Origin: UMGS1370 sp963557065
Lineage (GTDB): Bacteria > Bacillota > Clostridia > Lachnospirales > Lachnospiraceae
Direction of reading: 5' to 3'
Assembly (NCBI GenBank): GCA_963557065.1
Contig: CAUWCT010000045.1
Location: 1-64,000 of the forward strand
Length of the DNA: 64,000 nt
In this document: positions 49,090-57,066 of the stretch, piece after piece
Layout: every line of letters starts with the position of its first letter
Numbering within the stretch: position 1 is the stretch's first letter
Notes under the pieces: generated by a model
Database searches by the model: none
What the model was told of the DNA's origin: nothing
Seen by the model: only the letters and a program-made list of their open reading frames with translations
Translations under genes and position numbers: made by a program

Positions 49090-52000
49090 TTATTCAATTA
49101 TAACCGGTATGCTTACAGTATGTTTCCGTTCTTCCCTCAAATATTGAAGTACAAACTGATAGATCCCCGGTTCTGAAAGCATTCCGAAATTCAGGCAGAA
49201 TTCCTGTCCGTCCTGAGCGCTGCCAAGAGCATCCGATATGCGAACTGCCATCAATTCTTCGTTTTTGGTGCAGCTTTGAAAACTTATTTTGCTCATCTGC
49301 TTTCCATAAATACCTGAAAAAGAGAGCGGGGTATTGGCTTTCAGCCTTAGTCTTCCCTCTTCCTCCAATCCCAGAAGACGCACAAAGGGAAATGGCCATT
49401 GTCCCAATTTATCTGACAGACTCCGCAAATACGGATAGCCTGATTCTGAAAAGTCCCAAACAGATGCAAAATCCCATCCTAAATCCTCATAGGTTTTCTT
49501 TCTTGCCAATACCTGGCCGTCTACTGCCTTGTCCCCATAATAAAAGCCTTCCTCCGCTTCAATCTCATTATAGCACAGGCACTCTTTTGTCACACAATCT
49601 CCAAAGATGGAAATCTGGGCATTTGCCTGTCCTGAGTGAAGGTAAGTCTGTGCCGACACAGTATGCGTGCAGCTTTTAGCACTTGCAGCCACGCCTCCAA
49701 TCCAGGAATTCTCTCCACAGGAAATCGTTCCAAGTACCAGACAGTTTTCAATCTCCAGCCCCCTCTCTTTACTGCCGCCAATTCCTGCAATACCTCCTGC
49801 GTAGCCAACCATCCCCTTTGTGCGTTCCTGAATCCTGATATCCATCTGGCTGATGCAGTTTTGAATACAGCTTTTTTCTTCATTTTCAAAAGGACGAAAA
49901 CCGGCGCAGATACCGCCTGCCGAATCTGAGGCAACGATACTTCCTTCTGTCATGCAACCGCTGACATCCAGCTTATTCATGGCAAAAGCCGCAATACCGG
50001 AAGCGCTCCGCCCTTCCAACTGCGCATTTACATAGCTGGAACTTATTGAAGTCATGACTGCATTTCCCACGATTCCAGATGCATTGCCTCCCGACTTTAC
50101 ACTCCCTTCAAAGCGGCATCCTGAAACTGCTGTATGGATTCCTTCTCCTAAGATTCCTGAAAAATTATCTTTTATCTGCATCACAGATGAATGTTCTGAT
50201 GGCTGCAGCCTGCACAGACAGTTTTCAATACGTCCTCCCTCACAGACGGATACAAATCCCAAAAAGTTCTGGGTTTCCTCTTTTGGCACTTCGGCAAAAA
50301 GCTGCATTCCTCTGATACTGCCTCCGCACAGTTTGTCAACCGGCGCCAGATAGTTTCCGCTTCCTGCATCCCGCATAATAAATTTGCCGTCTTTTACCAA
50401 AGATTTGTCATCTGCTGTGCCAATCAGTCCAGTTCCCCTTGGCACAGAAAATGTAATTCCCTCAATACTGCTGTTTTCCATGGATTTAAAAATTCTCTGA
50501 ATCCCGCTCATGTCATCTTCAAAAAAAATAACTCCAGACTCTTCTTCTGCGCCCAAAACAGTATCCACATGGAGATGCACAATATGCGTGTTTAGCAGCG
50601 GAATCTCATCCGGCAGCATCCCTCTTCTTATGCGGGTATAACGGTTCACATAGATATAATATGCCGCATAACCTACGCCTGCCGCCCCTCCTCCTTTTAC
50701 CAGCACCTTGAAGATCTGGGCAAATCCAGTGCTGTTTCTAGGATAATACTTTTTCTTCTTTCCTCCAGAACCAGTTTCCTCTTCTTCCTCTGTATAAGCC
50801 TTTTCAAATTCTATGATTTGGCTGCTGCTGATCACCTTCTCGGTCTTTGCCCAAATTGAAAGCTTTCCAGTCCCCAGGTATGTGCAGCGGATGTCAAATT
50901 TCCCTTTATCATCACTCATTCCAGTTCCTAATATGGCGTTTGTTCCATCCTGATCCAAACTGTCCTGATTTCCGTTTTCACTGCCGATAACCTGTACTAC
51001 CATATTGGCATAGGGGGATGTTCCCCTTACGTAAAACCGATACTCTCCTTCCTCAGGCGCCTGAACCGGATCTATGATGAGTCTTGCCTTTTCCAACTTT
51101 GTATAATAATAACGGGTAATCTGATACTTTGACAAATCCTGTCCCGAAATCGAAAATACCCCTTGCAGCACAAAAGATTTCTCTTTGTCTGTCTCATTAA
51201 TCAGAGTATCCTGAATGATACGAATCCCAGGAACTGTCTGTCCACTCTTCTCGTCCATGGCTGACCACGTTATGGAAAAAGGAGCATCTGCCTTTCCGTT
51301 ATGGGGAATTGACAAAAGAGCATCTTCTACTTCGTAAGCATCTGCATAGGCCTTTAACTGCTGCCACTCCCCGGCAGCCGGTTCTGCAATCAGCTTAATC
51401 CCCAGCCGCCCTATGGCATTGGCAAACCGCTCCTGTGATACATCTTCCTTTATGTTATTAAGCAGAATATACTGCTCTCCTTGTGAGAACCCCTGTATTC
51501 CCCCTCCTATCTGTTCCCTGTAACTTCTGTGCATTTCCATCGGAATCAGACATTTGCCTTTTCTGCTGTAAGTGACTTTCAAAGCAAACTCATGTTCTTC
51601 GGCTTCCAGATACACTTCCCTGCTAAGCCCATCTGGACTTTTTGCCTGAACAGGATATGTACCGTAACCCAATTCATCCATACACAGTTCTGTAAACAGC
51701 GCTTCTTCTGTCCCATCGCTCCTCACCAGAAACACATCCACATTGGTCTCTACAGTAGCATTAAACAACAGAACGCTCTTTAATACCTCCCGTCCGGCAT
51801 CTGAGTCCCTTTTATAATTAACTATAAAGGTTACACAGTCCAAATCGTATCTTCCAGCTAAATCGCGGGCAAAGTATGTTCCAAAATAGTTATTCTGGTA
51901 CAGCCTCCGAGCATCATACCATGGTTCAATGGACTTTACATAACAGTTTACTTCCAGCAGATAGGCATCCTCATAAGAAATCCAATAGTTCCAGTTCATA

Positions 52001-52731
52001 CCAGGCGTTGTCTGTATAGCGGAATCTCGAATTAAAAATGCGCCGTCCCCTTTCAGTTGGGCCGAATGGGCGAAACAACTCTTTTTTATAGAATCGTCCC
52101 ACCCTACAATCATAACCGCATGGCGACCCCCATTTTTTGTTTCCTTTCTTCCGGGCATCACGTAATACTGGCTGTTCATATAGTCATCATCATAATAGAT
52201 GCTGGCAAAAACAGCGCCATGATTCATCACAGCCCGTTTCACTGAATTTTTGCGTTCCTCCTGGCTTCTTTCAGGATCTACCACTCCAAAATCCGATACA
52301 AAATAAGTCTTTACCGGAGTTTTTTCAATCTGTTCAAAGGTCCTGTCCTCTAACTTATCATCTAAAGGCGTAGGTTCCGCAAATTCATATACAGGCCCGC
52401 TGTTTCTTGAAAAATATGCTTCTATGCATGGACGAAATTCCTTAATGTTCGGCCCGCCTTTACTGTTAGGCGTAATTCCCCAGGACTTTTCCTTGCCTTT
52501 TGAATTGTCAAAACAGGAATACCGCATATGCTCTCTGGAAAAATTGATTCTTTTCGGGTCTAAAAATGGATATTCCTGAACTAATTTAAATTCTACGCAC
52601 CCAAGAGACGCATATGCCCAGCATAGCCCAGTGTTGTTCTGCACTCTTTTAGGAAACTCTGCCAATTTGGGAAATGTGTATTTTTCTGGTAAAACTTCTA
52701 CTATTGAAGATGCTTCCATCTGTTTGTCCAT
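49090..52731 (-). CDS. Giant papain-fold (C1) protein with lectin-like middle and GLUG-like repeats
   Basis: 1213 aa, no signal peptide. C1 peptidase domain in residues 15-260: Q31 and C37 in VQNNTGLCWAYASLGCVEF, H204 in GGRHAVMIVGWDD, while the usual Asn is Asp236 in FLIRDSAIQ. There is no propeptide before it. A C1-associated beta domain follows (about 265-460), then other beta-rich regions, a charged stretch (EEEEETGSGGKKKKYYPR) with a possible helix (VKGGGAAGVGYAAYYIYV) near 690, and GLUG-like repeats from about 870 to 1080 (SASGIAAFAMNKLDVSGC; SAGGICAGF). The order peptidase-repeat is usual for surface proteins, but the missing signal is odd here. Confidence 0.8.
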   Translation of the reverse strand: MDKQMEASSIVEVLPEKYTFPKLAEFPKRVQNNTGLCWAYASLGCVEFKLVQEYPFLDPKRINFSREHMRYSCFDNSKGKEKSWGITPNSKGGPNIKEFRPCIEAYFSRNSGPVYEFAEPTPLDDKLEDRTFEQIEKTPVKTYFVSDFGVVDPERSQEERKNSVKRAVMNHGAVFASIYYDDDYMNSQYYVMPGRKETKNGGRHAVMIVGWDDSIKKSCFAHSAQLKGDGAFLIRDSAIQTTPGMNWNYWISYEDAYLLEVNCYVKSIEPWYDARRLYQNNYFGTYFARDLAGRYDLDCVTFIVNYKRDSDAGREVLKSVLLFNATVETNVDVFLVRSDGTEEALFTELCMDELGYGTYPVQAKSPDGLSREVYLEAEEHEFALKVTYSRKGKCLIPMEMHRSYREQIGGGIQGFSQGEQYILLNNIKEDVSQERFANAIGRLGIKLIAEPAAGEWQQLKAYADAYEVEDALLSIPHNGKADAPFSITWSAMDEKSGQTVPGIRIIQDTLINETDKEKSFVLQGVFSISGQDLSKYQITRYYYTKLEKARLIIDPVQAPEEGEYRFYVRGTSPYANMVVQVIGSENGNQDSLDQDGTNAILGTGMSDDKGKFDIRCTYLGTGKLSIWAKTEKVISSSQIIEFEKAYTEEEEETGSGGKKKKYYPRNSTGFAQIFKVLVKGGGAAGVGYAAYYIYVNRYTRIRRGMLPDEIPLLNTHIVHLHVDTVLGAEEESGVIFFEDDMSGIQRIFKSMENSSIEGITFSVPRGTGLIGTADDKSLVKDGKFIMRDAGSGNYLAPVDKLCGGSIRGMQLFAEVPKEETQNFLGFVSVCEGGRIENCLCRLQPSEHSSVMQIKDNFSGILGEGIHTAVSGCRFEGSVKSGGNASGIVGNAVMTSISSSYVNAQLEGRSASGIAAFAMNKLDVSGCMTEGSIVASDSAGGICAGFRPFENEEKSCIQNCISQMDIRIQERTKGMVGYAGGIAGIGGSKERGLEIENCLVLGTISCGENSWIGGVAASAKSCTHTVSAQTYLHSGQANAQISIFGDCVTKECLCYNEIEAEEGFYYGDKAVDGQVLARKKTYEDLGWDFASVWDFSESGYPYLRSLSDKLGQWPFPFVRLLGLEEEGRLRLKANTPLSFSGIYGKQMSKISFQSCTKNEELMAVRISDALGSAQDGQEFCLNFGMLSEPGIYQFVLQYLREERKHTVSIPVIIE

Positions 52732-52748
52732 AAAGTCTCCCCTAACCT

Positions 52749-53132
52749 TTATACAAAATCTTTTAATTTTTCAAAAAACATCTGCGCAAATCCTTTATTC
52801 CACAAAGTGTTTAAGTATCCCTCCGAAAACCGTTCTACCCGCACGACTGCTGCTGCCAGCCGCCTTACATCGTCCTTTTCAGCCGAGGTCAGAAACTTCA
52901 TAACCGCATCGGCATCTTCCAGCTGCAGTCCATTCTGCTCTGCCCAGCTTACATAATCAAAGGGAACCGAAAATCCCGTTACATCCCACATCTGCAAAAA
53001 TTCCTCTACCTGCGGATCGTACACCACATTTCCCCATTCTCCGGCTGACCGCACTCCCATCACCTTTGGCTGATAAGAAAGCAGTACCTCCACTTCTTTT
53101 CCTGTAATCTGATAGTTGCTGATCGGATCCAT
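52749..53132 (-). CDS. Small DUF6508-like protein
   Basis: 127 aa. It reads VEVLLSYQPKVMGVRSAGEWGNVVYDPQVEEFLQMWD, then FDYVSWAEQN and a helical end with AAAVVRVERFSEGYLNTLWNKGFAQMF. The layout (GEW segment, DY-W motif, RxERFSxG) fits DUF6508 as I remember it, a family of unknown function; the match is not certain. It has a perfect AAGGAGGT ribosome site. It lies 3 bases after the ADP-ribosyltransferase gene and 17 before the C1 gene, a good place for an immunity or partner protein. Confidence 0.65.
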   Translation of the reverse strand: MDPISNYQITGKEVEVLLSYQPKVMGVRSAGEWGNVVYDPQVEEFLQMWDVTGFSVPFDYVSWAEQNGLQLEDADAVMKFLTSAEKDDVRRLAAAVVRVERFSEGYLNTLWNKGFAQMFFEKLKDFV

Positions 53133-53135
53133 ATC

Positions 53136-54278
53136 TTACCTCCTTAACCCCTGTTCATCTTCTTCTGCCAAAATGTGACGATACCCCGATTCATCCTTGG
53201 CATCTGTTACGCAATAGCCAAATTCCCGCTCCATAATCACTTCCCGTTCATTAGGAAAGATCGAATACTGCTCTACCTTTGTGCCGGTCAGCGACTGTAT
53301 ATCAAATCTCGTGGCTTGACGGTAAAACCCTCCCTGCTCATAAGACGTGCTTGTATATGCCAGATTTTTCACATGTCTGCCCGGCATATTTTCTTCCCTT
53401 CTTTGAGGACTTAAGACTCCTTCTCCCCTATAAACCGTTCCCTGGTACAGAGGAAGATTCCTAAGCGCTGTATCCATTGCCTCAAATAACGGTTTATGAC
53501 GGATATAATCCTCCGCTTTTTTGTCACCTCTCCGAAGAATCGCATTCATTGTCATATAATAACTTCCCGTATACAAACGAATGGCATAACGCTGCCTTGG
53601 GGTCAGATATTCGTCATCTTCTGCAGCCCCACTAAGAGCCTGCGCTGCATAAAACTGATACTGCTGATTTTGAAAAAGAGTTTCCAGATTTTCATATCTA
53701 TTTTTCAAATCAGAAAATACCTTTGTCATATCATTGTCTGGACGTTCCTTAAAGTAGATTAGCCGAGTCTCCCGAAACGGAAATTCCATTGCTCCCCAAT
53801 GAACTGCGGCATAAAACAGCGCATCCAGCATATCTGCATCCTTTAATCCGCCGGATCCGCAGCACAGCATAGGAAATGCTGCAGTAATATCTGCCTTTTT
53901 ATCTCTTTCAAACCAGGCAATGGCAGAAAAAAGATAAGTTACCAGATCAAAAGTCTGATCCCCCAATGGCTTTGGCGCTTCCAAGCAAATAATTCTCTTA
54001 AAATTCTGTCCCTCTATTGGCTGAGAAATCCAACAGGCATACGGCTCTATGTAAGAAACGGCCTTATTCTTTGCCAGTTCTGACAGGTGCACCCCTTTCC
54101 TGGCCAGCGCCCCAATAACGCTTCCCGGCGTCTCCGCATAGTCTCCCGGAAAAGCCGATACTGCAAGATAATCCACTGGCCCTGCTTCCTCTGCTGTAAT
54201 ATCTCCCTGAAACAGCCTTACCATTCTCCTGTCGTTTCTGTAGTATACTGACAGTTCATTTTTTAGTGTAATTCCCAT
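53136..54278 (-). CDS. Macro-like domain fused to an R-S-E type ADP-ribosyltransferase
   Basis: 380 aa, no signal peptide. N-terminal half (about 18-178) resembles the macro-like domains linked to NAD-based conflict proteins: GDITAEEAGPVDYLAVSAFPGDY, PGSVIGALARKGVHLSELA, CWISQPI, FPMLCCGSGGLKDADMLDALFYAAVHW. C-terminal half (about 225-365) is an arginine-type ADP-ribosyltransferase: R284 in YRGEG, S310-T-S312 in AYTSTSYEQGGF, E344-x-E346 in FPNEREVIM. All three parts of the R-S-ExE active site are present, so it should use NAD to modify a protein. It is first in a four-gene operon; GAGGAGG precedes the ATG. Confidence 0.82.
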   Translation of the reverse strand: MGITLKNELSVYYRNDRRMVRLFQGDITAEEAGPVDYLAVSAFPGDYAETPGSVIGALARKGVHLSELAKNKAVSYIEPYACWISQPIEGQNFKRIICLEAPKPLGDQTFDLVTYLFSAIAWFERDKKADITAAFPMLCCGSGGLKDADMLDALFYAAVHWGAMEFPFRETRLIYFKERPDNDMTKVFSDLKNRYENLETLFQNQQYQFYAAQALSGAAEDDEYLTPRQRYAIRLYTGSYYMTMNAILRRGDKKAEDYIRHKPLFEAMDTALRNLPLYQGTVYRGEGVLSPQRREENMPGRHVKNLAYTSTSYEQGGFYRQATRFDIQSLTGTKVEQYSIFPNEREVIMEREFGYCVTDAKDESGYRHILAEEDEQGLRR

Positions 54279-54352
54279 TAGTTATCTCCTCCTCTGTTTA
54301 ATTTATTGTGCCTCTTTTCAAAAACAATCAAATCAATCTCTCTGTTCCCCCC

Positions 54353-56224
54353 TTACTGCTCTGCTATCTTTGCCGCCAGCTCTTCCAGATACATCCATCG
54401 TTCCATCTTTTCTTCCAGAACTGTCTCTGCCTCTTCTTTTTCTTCCATAAGCTGATTCAGCTTCACAAAATCATGGGCAGACTTCTCAATTTCCTTATCT
54501 AATTCGGCAATTTTCTCTTCCAAATTCGCCATCTCTGCTTCTATGGTTTCATAGTCTTTTTGCTCTTTATAGGTGAATTTCAGTTTCTGGGGTCCGCGGG
54601 TCCTCTGCCCCTTTTCCCTGATTCCAGCGTCCGGATTTTCCGAAGTTTTCGGCTTTGCCTTCTTATCTGATTCCTGCTGCGTCTTTCGCTCTTCTGCCTT
54701 GCGCAGTGCATAATCCGTATATCCGCCTTCATACTGGCGCAGTTTTCCGCCTTCTTCAAAAGCAAAGATACGTTTCATGGTACGATCCAGAAAATAGCGG
54801 TCGTGGGATACGGCAACTGCAATTCCCTCATAGCGGTCTAAGTAGTCCTCTAAAATCGTCAGGGTGGCGATATCCAGATTGTTGGTAGGCTCGTCCAGCA
54901 GCAAAATATTTGGCGATCCTGCAAGCACTCGCAGCAGATTTAACCGTTTCTTTTCCCCGCCAGACAGTTTTCCAATGGGACTGTACTGCTGCTCTGGTGT
55001 GAACAGAAATTTTTCCAGCATAGCCGATGCAGACACCACCCCGTCTGCTGTCTGGATATACTCTGCAGTATCTTTTACATAATCAATCACTCTCTGATTG
55101 GGGTCCATATAGGCTGCATCTATATCGGTTTCCCGGCTGCCGTCTTTCGGCTTTTCAGATGCAATCTCCTGGGCATAATATCCCATTTTCACTGTCTGGC
55201 CAACAATTATCTGGCCCTGATCCTGCGGGATAAGTCCTGCAATCATCTTTAACAAAGTAGACTTGCCGCAGCCGTTTGGCCCGATAAATCCTACCCGGTC
55301 CCCTTTTAAGAAAATATAACTAAAATCATCGATCAGCGTTCTCTCCCCATAGCCTTTAGAGATGTGTTCCAGTTCCACTGTCGTTTTTCCCAGTCTTGTG
55401 GAAATAGAACTTAACTCCAGCTTCGAGTCCTGTACTAAAGCCTGCTGGTCTCTTAATTCTTCATACCGCTGAATGTGAGCTTTCTGTTTGGTAGAGCGGG
55501 CACGCGCCCCTCTGCGCATCCATTCCAGCTCTACCCGCAGGATGGACTGGCGTTTCCGCTCGCTGGCTTCTTCCATCTCCTGACGCTGCATCTTTAATTC
55601 CAGAAAACCGGAATAATTGGTCTGATAGCTGTACACAGAACCCTTGTCGATTTCCACAATCCGATTGCATACACTATCTAAAAAATAGCGATCATGAGTT
55701 ACCATGATTAGGGATCCTCTCCACTTTTTCAGATACTCTTCCAGCCAGTCCGCCATGTCATTATCCAGATGGTTGGTAGGTTCATCCAAAAGCAGAATAT
55801 CCGCCGGAGAAAGGAGTACGGAAATTAAAGCCAGACGTTTCCTCTGGCCGCCGGAAAGCTGACCCGCTGGCTGTTTAAAATCCCGGATGCCAAGTCGGGT
55901 CATCATGGACTTTGCATCACTTTCAATGGTCCACCTGTTCTCGTCAGACACATTTCCGGTCAGAACACATTCCAGGCTGGACATCTTCGGATCAAACTCC
56001 GGATGCTGGGGCAGATACCGGATTACCACATGATTGGCAGCCGTAATGGTTCCCTCATCCGGCTCTTCCATCCCGGCCAGCAGTTTTAAAAGAGTGGTCT
56101 TTCCTGTCCCGTTAATGCCGATTACGCCTACTTTTTCTCCTTCCTGTAAAGAAAAAGAAGCCTGATCAAACACTTTGCGCTCTGAAAATACTTTGGTTAT
56201 TTTCTCAATATTAATCAAATTCAT
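54353..56224 (-). CDS. ABC-F family ATPase, Uup-like
   Basis: 623 aa from the ATG at 56224, which overlaps the exonuclease stop as ATGA. Two ABC domains (Walker A GINGTGKTT and GPNGCGKST; signatures QLSGGQRKR and KLSGGEKKR; Walker B LLLDEPTNHLD and LLLDEPTNNLD) joined by a linker with basic helices (RGARARSTKQKAHIQRYEELRDQQ), and a C-terminal coiled coil (about 550-620). That C-terminal extension is typical of Uup. ABC-F proteins act on the ribosome or on DNA intermediates, not in transport. Confidence 0.92.
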   Translation of the reverse strand: MNLINIEKITKVFSERKVFDQASFSLQEGEKVGVIGINGTGKTTLLKLLAGMEEPDEGTITAANHVVIRYLPQHPEFDPKMSSLECVLTGNVSDENRWTIESDAKSMMTRLGIRDFKQPAGQLSGGQRKRLALISVLLSPADILLLDEPTNHLDNDMADWLEEYLKKWRGSLIMVTHDRYFLDSVCNRIVEIDKGSVYSYQTNYSGFLELKMQRQEMEEASERKRQSILRVELEWMRRGARARSTKQKAHIQRYEELRDQQALVQDSKLELSSISTRLGKTTVELEHISKGYGERTLIDDFSYIFLKGDRVGFIGPNGCGKSTLLKMIAGLIPQDQGQIIVGQTVKMGYYAQEIASEKPKDGSRETDIDAAYMDPNQRVIDYVKDTAEYIQTADGVVSASAMLEKFLFTPEQQYSPIGKLSGGEKKRLNLLRVLAGSPNILLLDEPTNNLDIATLTILEDYLDRYEGIAVAVSHDRYFLDRTMKRIFAFEEGGKLRQYEGGYTDYALRKAEERKTQQESDKKAKPKTSENPDAGIREKGQRTRGPQKLKFTYKEQKDYETIEAEMANLEEKIAELDKEIEKSAHDFVKLNQLMEEKEEAETVLEEKMERWMYLEELAAKIAEQ

Positions 56225-56979
56225 AGCTGCATCACCAATTCTACGGGACAATGATCGGACCCCATTACTTCTGTGTGGATGGAAGCGCTCTCCAGCTTGT
56301 CCTCTAATGCCTTGGAAACGCAAAAATAGTCAATCCTCCACCCTGCATTTTTGGCCCTGGCTGAAAAGCGGTAGGACCACCAGGAATAAATCCCTTCCCG
56401 GTCCGGGTAAAAGTACCGGAATGTATCAATAAATCCAGCCGCCAGAAGGTCGGTAAACTTTCCCCTTTCTTCATCTGTAAATCCCGCATTTTTCCGGTTG
56501 GTCTTTGGGTTTTTCAAGTCAATTTCCCTGTGAGCCACATTTAAATCTCCGCAGAAAATCACCGGTTTTTTCTCTTCCAGTTTCTTTAAATAAGCCAGAA
56601 ATGCGTCTTCCCAGGTCATCCGGTAAGCAAGTCTTGCCAGCCCGTCCTGCGAATTTGGAGTATAGCAGGTTACTACATAGTAATGTTCAAATTCAGCAGT
56701 AATCACCCGCCCTTCATGATCATGTTCTTCAATGCCAAGTCCGTAAGCAACAGAAATTGGTTCTTGTTTTGTAAACAATGCAGTGCCGGAATACCCCTTC
56801 TTTTCTGCATAGTTCCAGTATTGGTGGTATCCAGGCAGATCCAAGTCGATCTGCCCTTTTTGCAGCTTGCTCTCCTGAATGCAGAATACATCTGCATCCG
56901 CCTCTTTAAAATAATCCAAAAATCCTTTGCCTACACAGGCGCGAAGTCCGTTTACATTCCAGGAAATTAATTTTTTCAT
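56221..56979 (-). CDS. xth: Exodeoxyribonuclease III
   Basis: 252 aa from the ATG at 56979 (AAGGAG ribosome site). Endonuclease/exonuclease/phosphatase fold: ISWNVNGLRAC (Asn ligand), FCIQESKLQKGQ (metal Glu), YYVVTCYTPNSQDGL (Tyr), VIFCGDLNVAHREIDL (Asp/Asn), and WRIDYFCVS plus GSDHCPVELVM (catalytic Asp-His). An AP endonuclease of base-excision repair. Translationally coupled to the Uup-like ABC-F, which fits a DNA-repair link. Confidence 0.96.
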   Translation of the reverse strand: MKKLISWNVNGLRACVGKGFLDYFKEADADVFCIQESKLQKGQIDLDLPGYHQYWNYAEKKGYSGTALFTKQEPISVAYGLGIEEHDHEGRVITAEFEHYYVVTCYTPNSQDGLARLAYRMTWEDAFLAYLKKLEEKKPVIFCGDLNVAHREIDLKNPKTNRKNAGFTDEERGKFTDLLAAGFIDTFRYFYPDREGIYSWWSYRFSARAKNAGWRIDYFCVSKALEDKLESASIHTEVMGSDHCPVELVMQL

Positions 56980-57066
56980 CAAAACGCTCCTTTCTCAAGG
57001 TACAAAGCGCGGCACACATCCGGGTTCCCCCATTTGTATGCCGCCTTCAGGTCTTTCACTATAGGT

